Positions 23,758 through 32,313 of a DNA stretch of 64,000 nucleotides are shown piece after piece. This DNA comes from a virus. The DNA is taken from positions 1 to 64,000 of IMG/VR virus record IMGVR_UViG_3300046787_000345. One strand, 5' to 3'. Below the pieces are notes generated by a model. That model was not told where the DNA came from and ran no database searches. It was given only the letters and a program-made list of their open reading frames with translations. The stretch's first letter is position 1, and every line of letters starts with the position of its first letter. A program made the translations under genes and the position numbers.

Positions 23758-24487
23758 GATTCCAAATTTGTTTTATGATATTTTTTTTATTCGTATGACC
23801 ACCCATTTTACTACCAGTAAAATGCCAGATGTATGAATCATTTATAAATTCACCATCATCGTATTTACTCATCACCATATTGTTCCACTCCCACCCTAAG
23901 AATTTTATATCTTTTGGTAGATACCCATCGTCATCTACATACAAATCATACATAATAATGTTTACAGGTGTTTGTTCACATGCATTAGGACCAGTTGGAC
24001 CTACTTTATAGAATGATGACCAATACTCATGATATTTTGGTATTTCGTTTCTAATTGCTAAATACTTTTCTTTTGATAAAAATACAAAACCAGTATTACA
24101 ATAGTTGACTGGTGGAGTTTTTATATTTGGGTTTAAATCTACCCATTGGTTTAAATGATATTTACCGACTTGTGGACCTCCGGCATCTCTAATCATACAC
24201 ATCGTATAATCCTTAGCAACTTCAAAGATGTTAGGTGCATCCCAACGAATCATAGTATCGGAATCAATTAGAATAACTTTATCGTAATCTAATTCAACTA
24301 ATCTTTCATCATACCACGGCTCAAAACATCCATTACCCCACGGCTCAAATTCATATTCTTTTTCTTCGTTTGCTATGATTAATTGAATATCCCATTTATT
24401 ACAATAATATTTCCAACTTTCAATACCTTCAGGCCATTCTTTATCAAATCCATTATATGCAGGAATGAATATTATATTTTTACTCAT
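23735..24487 (-). CDS. GT8-like glycosyltransferase
   Basis: 250 residues with YDKVILIDSDTMIRWDAPN (~87-105), a clear DSD motif, NTGFVFLSKEKY as in GT8 acceptor loops and YIWHFTGSKMGG near the C-terminus, equivalent to the HxxGxxKP-type motif. GT8 enzymes are retaining glucosyl/galactosyl transferases. It overlaps the epimerase gene by 4 bases. Confidence 0.72.
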   Translation of the reverse strand: MSKNIIFIPAYNGFDKEWPEGIESWKYYCNKWDIQLIIANEEKEYEFEPWGNGCFEPWYDERLVELDYDKVILIDSDTMIRWDAPNIFEVAKDYTMCMIRDAGGPQVGKYHLNQWVDLNPNIKTPPVNYCNTGFVFLSKEKYLAIRNEIPKYHEYWSSFYKVGPTGPNACEQTPVNIIMYDLYVDDDGYLPKDIKFLGWEWNNMVMSKYDDGEFINDSYIWHFTGSKMGGHTNKKNIIKQIWNHVKQYYK

Positions 24488-25332
24488 AAACTTTGTATAT
24501 ATTCTTTTAATCTATCTTTGGGTTTCCAATTTAATCTGATTAGAGTATCATCATTTTCCCTAAGTGTTTTACGATAATTTCCATGTTGGTCTGGAATATG
24601 TACTTTATCTACTCCAAATTTATTTTTAAACAATTCATATACTTCATTTATAGAATAGTTTGTTCCAGTTCCCAATTCCCAAGCATCTTCATGTGATTCA
24701 GAACTCATTCCTATTTTATATAAACCATCTACTATATCTTCAACGTGAGTAAAATCTCTACGTTGTTCACCATCACCCACAATTGTAATTGGTTCATTAT
24801 CACGTGTTTGTCTTCTCCATATTCCAATCACTGCTGCCCAATCACCATCTACAATTTCATTTGGTCCATATACATTATAAAATCTTGCAATCTCTGCATT
24901 TAGTCCATATACTTTTTTATACATTTTAAGAATTTCTTCTCCAATGTGTTTATAACATGCGTAAGGTGATTGATATGGATTGTGCCAACGAGATGATGAA
25001 CCTGCGTAAATTAATTTTACATTATTATGTCTTGCAAATTCACAAACTGCTTCAGTTCCCCTACTATTTACTCTAAAAGTTTCAACCGGATTTTCAAACG
25101 ATGGTTGGATTCTACTTAATGCTGCTAAGTGGTAAACTATATCAAAGGAATCCCCTTCCCAATATTCAAGTTGTTCTATGTCTCCACTTATGTAATTACA
25201 TCCTTCTATATGATTTTCTCTTAAACCACTATCGTAATTATCTAATGAATGAACTGAATGACCTTCAGTTAGTAATCGTTTTATAAGATTTGTACCTACA
25301 AACCCTGCACCACCTGTAACTAATATTTTCAT
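24484..25332 (-). CDS. NAD-dependent nucleotide-sugar epimerase/dehydratase (extended SDR)
   Basis: 282 residues. The N-terminal Rossmann motif GGAGFVGTNL lies at 7-16. Further in are DIVYHLAALSRI, AGSSSRW with the catalytic Ser region, YACYK (Tyr/Lys pair) and ARFYNVYGPNE. This is the GalE/WbpP-type group that interconverts UDP- or GDP-sugars, so the phage makes its own sugar donor. It is co-operonic with glycosyltransferases on both sides. Confidence 0.9.
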   Translation of the reverse strand: MKILVTGGAGFVGTNLIKRLLTEGHSVHSLDNYDSGLRENHIEGCNYISGDIEQLEYWEGDSFDIVYHLAALSRIQPSFENPVETFRVNSRGTEAVCEFARHNNVKLIYAGSSSRWHNPYQSPYACYKHIGEEILKMYKKVYGLNAEIARFYNVYGPNEIVDGDWAAVIGIWRRQTRDNEPITIVGDGEQRRDFTHVEDIVDGLYKIGMSSESHEDAWELGTGTNYSINEVYELFKNKFGVDKVHIPDQHGNYRKTLRENDDTLIRLNWKPKDRLKEYIQSL

Positions 25333-25333
25333 A

Positions 25334-25966
25334 CTATTTTTGTAATTCAGAATAATAATTATTTTGTTTCTCCTGTCTTACTATATCTTTATGGTGATAT
25401 AATGAGAATTGTTCTTCTGCAGGGAAATTTGAGAATGTGTTATAACCAGTAATTTGTTCGTGAACTTTATTCATCCAAACTACATCATCGGTATTCTTAT
25501 AAATTCTTGTTTGATAATCTGGATAATTTACCCATCCTTTTTCGTTCACCTTCCATCCCCATTTTTGAATATGGGAATCAGTTAAACCATTGACTGTATT
25601 TACGCGTGGTACAAATACAATATCTACACTATTGGTATCTAATACTTCACCTAAAATTTCAATTAGGTACTCATGTGGAATTTCATCTGCATCGATTTGA
25701 AAGATATAATCTTTACTACAATGTGATTTTAAATTATTCTTAAATGATGCGAAATCATTATCTAATGAAAATGATATAACTTTATATTCATTATGTAATA
25801 GATTCATTACATTTAGATATTCTTTTACTTCTTGAGTTGCAGAAGATGAATCATATTGAATTACGATTTCATCTTCTTCTCTAATATGTAATTGTAAAAA
25901 GTTTAATAATGTAGTTATTTCTTCTAACTCATTACAAACTGTAATTGCGTAACTGATACTAGCCAT
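25334..25966 (-). CDS. Family 2 glycosyltransferase (WaaE/KdtX-like)
   Basis: 210 residues. ISYAITVCNELEEI is the typical GT2 start. DYIFQIDADEIPHEYL carries DADE (DxD), and a long DIVFVPRVNTVNGL strand follows. The order resembles small WaaE-like glucosyltransferases that act on LPS core. It ends 2 bases from the epimerase start. Confidence 0.75.
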   Translation of the reverse strand: MASISYAITVCNELEEITTLLNFLQLHIREEDEIVIQYDSSSATQEVKEYLNVMNLLHNEYKVISFSLDNDFASFKNNLKSHCSKDYIFQIDADEIPHEYLIEILGEVLDTNSVDIVFVPRVNTVNGLTDSHIQKWGWKVNEKGWVNYPDYQTRIYKNTDDVVWMNKVHEQITGYNTFSNFPAEEQFSLYHHKDIVRQEKQNNYYSELQK

Positions 25967-26480
25967 CGTTTTCGTTTATTTCTTTTTTAATAACTTCTCT
26001 TCTATTGGAAGGAGTAGTTCCTTCCTTAAATATATCTTGTAAAAACCCATCTTCAAATCTAATTTCCCATGCGTTTTGTATTTTATCGATAAAATATGTT
26101 CTATAATTATCTAACATAGGTGAATAAATTTTTGGATTATTTTTTACATATCCCTCAAATAATTGTCTACCATCTCTTGGGAATAATTTTAGTATTTCAC
26201 TAAGTGGTTGAGTTTTTTCAATAGGTTTAGCTTTGTTTCGTAACTTATTTAAAAAAGTTATAAAATTATCAGGAAGTATCTGATTTAATAATAGACAATG
26301 TATCTTATTATTGAGTTTACCAATAACAAAAACATAACGAGATTCTAATCCCACTTTAGTTGGAGGAACGCCATCTTTGTATGTTGAAATACGATAAATG
26401 TTACAAGGTAAAATTTGATTCTTACCAACTCTAATTTCAGGAGTTAAAATTTGTTTGTATTGTTGGGTAAATAATCTCAT
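25959..26480 (-). CDS. Conserved phage protein of unknown function
   Basis: 173 residues. The pattern MRLFTQQYKQILTPEIRVGK, NQILPCNIYRIS and YVFVIGKLNNKIHCL, then NYRTYFIDKI, is one I recognise as recurrent in environmental T4-like phages, usually without annotation. No catalytic motif is visible. It is embedded in the glycan operon with an 8-base overlap downstream, yet the family is not limited to glycan clusters, so a general phage role is as likely. Confidence 0.55.
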   Translation of the reverse strand: MRLFTQQYKQILTPEIRVGKNQILPCNIYRISTYKDGVPPTKVGLESRYVFVIGKLNNKIHCLLLNQILPDNFITFLNKLRNKAKPIEKTQPLSEILKLFPRDGRQLFEGYVKNNPKIYSPMLDNYRTYFIDKIQNAWEIRFEDGFLQDIFKEGTTPSNRREVIKKEINENDG

Positions 26481-27745
26481 TACAATTTCTTAATTTCAGG
26501 TAATTTAAGAGCAATATGTTCAGTTGTCTTTACATATTTACCAAAAATTTTACCCATTTCTTCAGTCATTTTATTTAATGAAAAGTTATTCTTTATATTA
26601 GAACTCAATCCTTTGGATGATTCTAAGTGTTTTGAATAATTTTTAAATACGTCTAATAGTTTTTGTGCTGCATTTGAATAATTGACAGTGAACCATTTTG
26701 ATTCTTTTAATAAAAACTGATTTGATGCAGATGCATGTACGGGTGTAAGTTCACCATCTAATAAAATTGTATTCTCTTTAGGTAAAAAATCAACATGACC
26801 ACTCCAATTACTAACTAAAATAGGTTTACCAGTACAAGCAAATTCTGCAAGTGGTCTACCATATCCTTCACCTTTGGTAAATGAAATCATAGTTTTTACT
26901 TTTGGATGATGATATAATGATGATAATTCTTCAGCTGTCATATCTCCAAATAATAAATATATTGGTGGACACTGATTACCATATTCAGTTGTTAATTCTT
27001 TAATTTTATTTGCTATAGATTCTCTATCCATTACACTAAATCCTGCAGTTGATGTTTTTAAAATCAAACCAGGTTGTTTATCTTTTGGAGTATTTTTGAA
27101 AATAGTACAAAATGTTTTGATTAACATCCCCACATCTTTTCTATCTTGTCCTAAATCACCTGATAACCAGTGTCCTACGAATAAAAAGTTAAATTCACTT
27201 TCAATATTTTCTAATACATCTTTTGATGTTTGGTGAGATTTAGTGAATACATCAATATCAACACCTTCGAAAAGAACTTCAATAGGTTTAACAATTGAAA
27301 TATCTCTAATTTTTTGATTAGTTCTTTTATCTACCTCTGAAAATGTTGTTGATTTTAATACTTCTTTTGTGAAATTGGATGGTACTAAAACTAAATCCAT
27401 TCGATTACACCCATCGATAAAATCTTTCGGTGCGATTGTAGTTTCAACTCCGGCAGTTACACCGATGTTGTACTTACCTAATGTTTGGAATTCATTTGCA
27501 ACTGTTACTTGAACATATACATCTGGTTGTCTATCCAAATGAGTTACAACATTATCCAATATTCGTTGTCCGAATTCAGTTGTGATATCCAATTGGTTTT
27601 GTGGGGTAGTTCCCCAACGTGTTGGTATAATTTTCACATCGTACTTATCCAATTGAAAAATACTATGTAACAAATCTCTAGCGTGGTCGCCATATCCAGA
27701 ACGTGTTGCTACAGGTCCTTGAAATACTAATAATGGTTTACTCAT
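26480..27745 (-). CDS. GT4-type (GT-B fold) glycosyltransferase
   Basis: The start at 27745 (MSKPLLVFQGPVATRSGYG, 421 residues) is preferred; a longer frame to 27859 would lie across the neighbouring gene. The N-terminal GT-B domain has GYGDHARDLL. The C-terminal domain begins FNFLFVGHWLSGD and ends with the donor-binding E-x7-E region GEGYGRPLAEFACTGKPILV. It would be a retaining transferase that uses a nucleotide sugar. It overlaps the upstream small gene by 8 bases. Confidence 0.8.
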   Translation of the reverse strand: MSKPLLVFQGPVATRSGYGDHARDLLHSIFQLDKYDVKIIPTRWGTTPQNQLDITTEFGQRILDNVVTHLDRQPDVYVQVTVANEFQTLGKYNIGVTAGVETTIAPKDFIDGCNRMDLVLVPSNFTKEVLKSTTFSEVDKRTNQKIRDISIVKPIEVLFEGVDIDVFTKSHQTSKDVLENIESEFNFLFVGHWLSGDLGQDRKDVGMLIKTFCTIFKNTPKDKQPGLILKTSTAGFSVMDRESIANKIKELTTEYGNQCPPIYLLFGDMTAEELSSLYHHPKVKTMISFTKGEGYGRPLAEFACTGKPILVSNWSGHVDFLPKENTILLDGELTPVHASASNQFLLKESKWFTVNYSNAAQKLLDVFKNYSKHLESSKGLSSNIKNNFSLNKMTEEMGKIFGKYVKTTEHIALKLPEIKKL

Positions 27746-28010
27746 TGCGTAATCTTTTTCGTTGTTCTTCTTGCTTGATACATCTTTCGATTGACATCTC
27801 AACCAATTTTGTAATATTTTGTAATGTGGTTGGTTGGTGTGGTGAATTAAACATTTCAAACTTTACGTTTTCAACTTCACTATCACCCAACACAAATATA
27901 TAATAATCATCTGCTAGACCAGGAGTTTTATATATACTCTCTCTAGCTCTTTCTATTCTTTCTTGTTCCCACATACCGGGAAGTCTTATTATGAATATAG
28001 GTTTACTCAT
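27738..28010 (-). CDS. Small conserved phage protein
   Basis: The start at 28010 (MSKPIFIIRLPGMWEQE, 90 residues) is preferred because the longer frame to 28067 reads into the dUTPase gene. The protein has one beta-alpha unit, then DDYYIFVLGDSEVENVKFE and a basic helical tail (EEQRKRLRNE). Function is unknown. The stop of dUTPase lies 2 bases upstream, so expression is coupled. Confidence 0.55.
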   Translation of the reverse strand: MSKPIFIIRLPGMWEQERIERARESIYKTPGLADDYYIFVLGDSEVENVKFEMFNSPHQPTTLQNITKLVEMSIERCIKQEEQRKRLRNE

Positions 28011-28011
28011 A

Positions 28012-28437
28012 TTATTTACCTGTTGAACCAAATCCACCAGTTCCTCTTTCAGTAGTTGATAACTCATCTACTTCAGTCAATTCTATAATAGGATGTGGAA
28101 TAATCATAATCTGACAAACTCGTTCTCCTACTTTGTAAGATATAGAATCCAATCCATTTGATTTATTAAAAGTTGCTTGCAATTCTCCTCGATAACCCGA
28201 ATCAATTACTCCTACCGAATTACTTAATGTAAGTTCCGTATTTCTGATTGATGAACGAGGGAATACTAATCCAACAAATCCTTCAGGTATTTCCAATGCA
28301 ATACCCAATCCATATGTTATTTGAAAAGTAGTATTTGAAATGATTGATGTTGCCACCAAATCCAATCCTGCATCACTTTCCTTTGCGTACGCTGGGATTA
28401 TTGCGTTAGGATGTACTCTTTTTATTTTTACTTTCAT
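28012..28437 (-). CDS. dut: dUTP pyrophosphatase (dUTPase)
   Basis: 141 residues with the trimeric dUTPase motifs in order: 1, AGLDLVA; 2, FPRSSI; 3, GVIDSGYRGEL; 4, RVCQIMI; 5, RGTGGFGSTGK at the C-terminus. It hydrolyses dUTP to dUMP, limiting uracil in DNA and feeding thymidylate-type synthesis. It is placed inside the glycan operon, away from other nucleotide genes, and so is under a late-type promoter. Confidence 0.96.
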   Translation of the reverse strand: MKVKIKRVHPNAIIPAYAKESDAGLDLVATSIISNTTFQITYGLGIALEIPEGFVGLVFPRSSIRNTELTLSNSVGVIDSGYRGELQATFNKSNGLDSISYKVGERVCQIMIIPHPIIELTEVDELSTTERGTGGFGSTGK

Positions 28438-28438
28438 T

Positions 28439-29833
28439 TTATGCTATTTTATATAGATTATATCTATCTTTTGGTTTCCAATTTTGTAATGCAGTTTCCA
28501 TACCATCAATCAATGTTTTACACATATATTTGGTATTTAAACCATCTTCTTTAATCATCCAATTTCTACCTACCAATCCTCTTTGTTTACGTTCTTCTTT
28601 CGGAATATCATACCAATATCGAAGAACTTCTGCAACTTCATAGATATCTACTTTGTCATCGATAATATATGGAGTTGGGACTGAACCCACTAATGTTTGA
28701 ACTTTACTAAATACTGGTTTAACCCATTCACCATGTTTAAGTTTATCACCCCACTCTCTAACATCATGCAATGAACCAATCTTTACATAATCTTCAGCAG
28801 TTAATTCTTTACCATCTAATGTAAATCCACACTGGTCTTGCAATCCACCCGTTACGTTTACAATGATTGGAGTTCCGGCCATAACTGATTCTGCAGTTAC
28901 TAAACCAAATCCTTCATTACCTGCAATGTTAATTGTGATATCAGATAAATTGTATAGATAATTTAATTCTTGTTGTGAAATACGTGATTGTGAAAATCTA
29001 ACATCGTAATCTGGACAAATGGTTTCTTTTACTGCGAATAAATCAGTTCCGTTTTGGTCAATTGGTGCTGTATGCATCAATAGTAAAACTTTACTCCTAT
29101 CTTCTTCAGGTAACCCATCAACAAAACGTTTGTATGCCCAAATTACATCAGATGGTTGTTTACGTCTGATATTACGATTCATCCAAAATAAAACGAATTT
29201 GTAATCCTTATCACCTAAAATTGCTTTACGGAATTCTGCAGGTACTTCAGTTGGTTTGTATTTTTGAGGGTCAATACCATGCGGTACATAACTTACTTGC
29301 CAATCTTCTAATGGTTTAAACGTAACCTTATCATCGCGTTGACCTACTCTTTTTACAATACCATAGGTTTGTTTAGAAATACATCCTAACCAATCACATG
29401 ATTCATAATAATCTCTATTATATTGTGGGTCTGGTAAATCATCCCAAATATGGTAAAAGAAAATAGGAACATTTTGTCTAACTTCTGCTTCCATTTCGTA
29501 TAACCATCTCCAATAACGAGGGTCAGTAAAATGTAGAATTGCATCAGGTTGATGTCTCATAATTAATTCACGTAAAATATTTGCATCACCATATCCACTA
29601 TATGGAATGATTTTTACTGATGCATCTTCAATACCTGATATTTTTCTAGCATCTTCACCCAAATCGATTTCTTTACCACTTTCTGGATGTTCTACTGCTG
29701 CACCTAATTGTACCCAATCGTATTTGTCTAACGTACCAAAAATAAGGTCTTTGGATACTGTTGCTATACCAGATGACATTCTAAAATCATCTGATAGTAA
29801 AAGAATTTTCTTTTTCTTTCTTTGTTCTGCCAT
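28439..29833 (-). CDS. GT4-type (GT-B fold) glycosyltransferase
   Basis: 464 residues. KKKILLLSDDFRMSSGIATV starts the first domain. YVPHGIDPQKYKP is the linker typical of GT4, FVLFWMNRNIRRKQP starts the donor domain and GNEGFGLVTAESVMAGTPIIV contains the E-x7-E donor motif. A soluble enzyme is expected. It follows the RHH gene by 10 bases and is the first enzyme of the glycan unit. Confidence 0.85.
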   Translation of the reverse strand: MAEQRKKKKILLLSDDFRMSSGIATVSKDLIFGTLDKYDWVQLGAAVEHPESGKEIDLGEDARKISGIEDASVKIIPYSGYGDANILRELIMRHQPDAILHFTDPRYWRWLYEMEAEVRQNVPIFFYHIWDDLPDPQYNRDYYESCDWLGCISKQTYGIVKRVGQRDDKVTFKPLEDWQVSYVPHGIDPQKYKPTEVPAEFRKAILGDKDYKFVLFWMNRNIRRKQPSDVIWAYKRFVDGLPEEDRSKVLLLMHTAPIDQNGTDLFAVKETICPDYDVRFSQSRISQQELNYLYNLSDITINIAGNEGFGLVTAESVMAGTPIIVNVTGGLQDQCGFTLDGKELTAEDYVKIGSLHDVREWGDKLKHGEWVKPVFSKVQTLVGSVPTPYIIDDKVDIYEVAEVLRYWYDIPKEERKQRGLVGRNWMIKEDGLNTKYMCKTLIDGMETALQNWKPKDRYNLYKIA

Positions 29834-29843
29834 TTAAATAAAA

Positions 29844-30038
29844 TTAAAATTGTGAACCACTAGTGTGTAGTTCGGAATATTCGTTGATTTCAGTTCTAAA
29901 AGTTTCGTCCTCTATGTATTTGTTGATTGAACGATTTACTAACTTTTGTAGTGTGATATTAGAATCAAACGAAAGTTGTTTGAATTTTGAGTAAACATCT
30001 TTTACGATTTTTACTGTTGTTAATTTTGTGTTTGTCAT
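29844..30038 (-). CDS. Ribbon-helix-helix DNA-binding protein
   Basis: 64 residues. TTVKIVKDVYSKFKQLS (beta strand then helix 1) and ITLQKLVNRSINKYIED (helix 2) fit the MetJ/Arc fold, which binds DNA as a dimer through the N-terminal strand. A strong AGGAGAG ribosome-binding site and a TATATTTATA box precede it. As first gene of the glycan unit it may autoregulate that unit or act as an expression switch. Confidence 0.65.
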   Translation of the reverse strand: MTNTKLTTVKIVKDVYSKFKQLSFDSNITLQKLVNRSINKYIEDETFRTEINEYSELHTSGSQF

Positions 30039-30061
30039 AACTCTCTCCTTTTTATGTTATG

Positions 30062-30071
30062 TATAAATATA
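30062..30071 (-). promoter_or_regulatory. Late-type promoter box TATATTTATA for the glycan unit
   Basis: Exact 10-mer 24 bases before the RHH start at 30038. No other strong promoter or terminator is visible before 19.3 kb, so this box could drive about 10.7 kb. Confidence 0.6.
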
Positions 30072-30096
30072 TACAAATATATAAAAAAGAAAAAAA

Positions 30097-30954
30097 TTAC
30101 TGCCAAATAGGACATATTTTTCGAGTCTTAAACTCACACCAATCACATGATTTACCTTTATTGGTAGGAAATTCAACATCTTTTACCTTACCCTCTTCAT
30201 CGTAAACCGCATCTACGAATTCAGTAAATCCTTTCCATGCTGCGTTTACCGATGGTTTACCATTGGGTGGTACAAATTTTGAAATACGTGGGATTGCATA
30301 TTCAGTATTTTCACTAATCTTACGTTTTAAGATTTGATATTCTACTTTGATTTTATCCAAAGGTACATTGTACTTTTCAGAATAGAATTTCTTATACAAT
30401 AACATTTGTGATGTTTTAACCTTATCTGTTTTTTGGTAACTACTCCAACCACGTGTTGAAGTTTTAAGGTCAATAATAATGATATCACCAGATGAAACAT
30501 CCTTTAATACGATATCGATAAATCCAACAAAATTAACGCCAGGTCTGACCTCTGCATTCAAAGGTAATTCGATTGATACTAATTCAAATCCACTTTTAGT
30601 ATAAAGTTTATCTAATTTGGATTTAAAATATTGTAAAATTAATCTACCATCTCCAAAGAATTCTTCCAATTCTTCTTTTTCACATGGTGCACCTTCTGTC
30701 ATCTTAGCCTTTTCAGCAGTAAAATGTTCCACCAACTTATCTTTTAACATAAGTTCGAGGTCTAACTCTAATGCTTGTTTTTTAGTTACACCATACATCA
30801 CACTTAAAAAGTGTTGGATTGTTTCGTGCATTGCAGAACCAAAAATTGTATGTATATTTGCTGAAGATTCTCCTAACTTATCAATATAACTTAGTTTGAA
30901 TTGTTGTGGACAACTAGTCCACATTCCGTATTGACTATAACTTACTCTTGCCAT
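30097..30954 (-). CDS. PD-(D/E)XK nuclease, RecB/Cas4-like
   Basis: 285 residues. YSQYGMWTSCPQQFKLSYID is the RecB-family start with its Cys, HETIQHFLS supplies the motif I His, and FVGFIDIVLKDV followed by IIIIDLKTSTRG gives the D...DLK active site. QMLLYKKFY is the QhxxY motif. CDWCEFKTRKICPIW completes four Cys that could hold an iron-sulfur cluster, as in Cas4 and AddB. It likely processes phage or host DNA ends. It has its own TTTGG/TATATTTG promoter. Confidence 0.85.
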   Translation of the reverse strand: MARVSYSQYGMWTSCPQQFKLSYIDKLGESSANIHTIFGSAMHETIQHFLSVMYGVTKKQALELDLELMLKDKLVEHFTAEKAKMTEGAPCEKEELEEFFGDGRLILQYFKSKLDKLYTKSGFELVSIELPLNAEVRPGVNFVGFIDIVLKDVSSGDIIIIDLKTSTRGWSSYQKTDKVKTSQMLLYKKFYSEKYNVPLDKIKVEYQILKRKISENTEYAIPRISKFVPPNGKPSVNAAWKGFTEFVDAVYDEEGKVKDVEFPTNKGKSCDWCEFKTRKICPIWQ

Positions 30955-30973
30955 TATCTATCTTTTTATATAA

Positions 30974-31005
30974 CAAATATACGAAAAATATATGAAAAAA
31001 CCAAA
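30974..31005 (-). promoter_or_regulatory. Bacteroidota-type promoter before the PD-(D/E)XK nuclease gene
   Basis: TTTG (31002-31005) and TATATTTG (30974-30981) on the minus strand, 20 bases apart, within 20 bases of the start at 30954. Confidence 0.8.
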
Positions 31006-31455
31006 TTAAATTTTAAGTTTTAATTTGGTTATTTCTTTTGTTTCGATTCCGTATTTTTCACAAATGTATTTTATATGTTCTCTACCTTCTTTTGTAGCAT
31101 ATAAAATTTCTAAATATTCTTCTGCCTGTTTTGTGGAACATTGGTAATCCTTTACTACCAATTCCACTAACCATTTTTCGTATGAATCTTCCTTTTTACC
31201 TTTAACGTAACGTAGGTAATATTTTCCTTTGGGAATAATACCGATTAATGCAAGGTAAAGTTGTTTAGGTTCTAATATTTCAGTATATGGTTGCAATTCT
31301 GATATAAATTGTATCCAATCAGGATTCATAGATAAAAATCTATGTACCATATAATTAGACCAGGTCTTTTTATCGGCATCATCTAACTTATCCCAATACT
31401 TTGGGTCTTGGTCAGTTGTAATTGCTTTAATATGTTCGAAAAGCGATTTAGCCAT
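31006..31455 (-). CDS. 62: Clamp-loader small subunit (T4 gp62-like)
   Basis: 149 residues. SLFEHIKAITTDQDPKYWD and TWSNYMVHRFLSMNPDWIQ are typical of gp62-like proteins in T4-like phages, with EEYLEILYATKEGREHIKYI near the end. It acts with the gp44-like AAA+ subunit (1.4 kb upstream) to load the sliding clamp on primed DNA. Overlap of 8 bases with the zinc-ribbon gene indicates coupling. Confidence 0.75.
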   Translation of the reverse strand: MAKSLFEHIKAITTDQDPKYWDKLDDADKKTWSNYMVHRFLSMNPDWIQFISELQPYTEILEPKQLYLALIGIIPKGKYYLRYVKGKKEDSYEKWLVELVVKDYQCSTKQAEEYLEILYATKEGREHIKYICEKYGIETKEITKLKLKI

Positions 31456-31723
31456 TTTGTTCTTTACTTAATTTATCTTTGTGTTCTAATGCTTGTAATT
31501 CTAATGCAGACATCTCATGATTTACCTCTCCACATTCACCACAAACTAACACTTCAAATGGAATAACCATATCTTGTTCACCACCGAATGCTAGTTTAGA
31601 TAGTTTTCTAAACTTTGTACCACTAATGAATACATCGTATCCACAATGAGGACATAACATTGGAACTGAATTGGATATATCTACTTTTTGTTTTGGTGGT
31701 TGTTGACCTAATATATTTGCCAT
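31448..31723 (-). CDS. Zinc-ribbon protein
   Basis: 91 residues. MLCPHCGYDVF and VLVCGECGEVNHE give a CxxC...CxxC zinc ribbon separated by ~35 residues. The ends are basic or charged. Position between GroES and the clamp-loader small subunit suggests a role in replication or transcription, but nothing in the sequence identifies it. Confidence 0.6.
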   Translation of the reverse strand: MANILGQQPPKQKVDISNSVPMLCPHCGYDVFISGTKFRKLSKLAFGGEQDMVIPFEVLVCGECGEVNHEMSALELQALEHKDKLSKEQNG

Positions 31724-31727
31724 AATT

Positions 31728-32033
31728 TTATTTTATAATCATTTCTAAATCCATCTCTCTACATAGATAGTATTCTTTATCACCTAAGTTAATCTTACGC
31801 AAACTCATTCCACCTGCAGGTAACATTACTTTATCACCAACTTCCACTTCCATTGGGATTCTAGTACCATTTTGGGTATAAATACCATTTCCAACTGAAA
31901 CTACTACTCCAATTTGGTTTTCAGTATCTTTGACACTATCGGGTATGATAATACCACCCACGGTCTTTTCTTTTGTTTCTACTTCGATTAGGACTCTATC
32001 TCCTAATGGTTTTGCTAATTGTTCGTTTGACAT
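31728..32033 (-). CDS. groES: GroES-like co-chaperonin
   Basis: 101 residues. PLGDRVLIEVETKEKTVGG is the canonical GroES start, GGIIIPDSVKDTENQIG covers the mobile loop and roof region, and VEVGDKVMLPAGG and YLCREMDLEMII complete the barrel. Together with the GroEL gene at 33.8 kb the phage carries a full chaperonin pair. Such pairs usually help fold capsid or polymerase proteins. The two genes are separated by five others. Confidence 0.93.
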   Translation of the reverse strand: MSNEQLAKPLGDRVLIEVETKEKTVGGIIIPDSVKDTENQIGVVVSVGNGIYTQNGTRIPMEVEVGDKVMLPAGGMSLRKINLGDKEYYLCREMDLEMIIK

Positions 32034-32046
32034 ATGTTTATTTTAA

Positions 32047-32256
32047 TTAATCGAACCATTGGGTTCTATTTGTTTTTACATTTTTTACACCACTTTTTTT
32101 AAGGATTTCGTGTCCTTTCTTTTTCCATTGACTTACAACCTTTTTATCCTTACGTTTATATAAAGATAATTGGTCTAAATAAGAGATGAAATCTTCCTCT
32201 GATAATTTAGTTAAATCATCATCGGTTAGTGGATTGTTAGGGTCGAATGTTATCAT
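32047..32256 (-). CDS. Small hypothetical protein
   Basis: 69 residues, charged. The N-terminal half is acidic and helical (DDDLTKLSEEDFISYLDQL), the C-terminal half basic (KKKGHEILKKSGVKNVKTN). It directly precedes groES in the same unit with its own TTTGG/TATATTTG promoter. I see no known domain. Confidence 0.5.
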   Translation of the reverse strand: MITFDPNNPLTDDDLTKLSEEDFISYLDQLSLYKRKDKKVVSQWKKKGHEILKKSGVKNVKTNRTQWFD

Positions 32257-32273
32257 ATCTTTTTATTTATACT

Positions 32274-32305
32274 CAAATATACGAATAATATTCCATATTA
32301 CCAAA
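32274..32305 (-). promoter_or_regulatory. Bacteroidota-type promoter before the groES unit
   Basis: TTTG (32302-32305) and TATATTTG (32274-32281) on the minus strand, spaced 20 bases, just upstream of the start at 32256. Confidence 0.8.
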
Positions 32306-32313
32306 TTTATTTA

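Noticed and set aside
27746-27859. Longer N-terminus for the GT4 glycosyltransferase starting at 27859.
   Set aside because: The extra 38 residues lie entirely within the neighbouring small gene, and the GT-B domain begins at the ATG at 27745.
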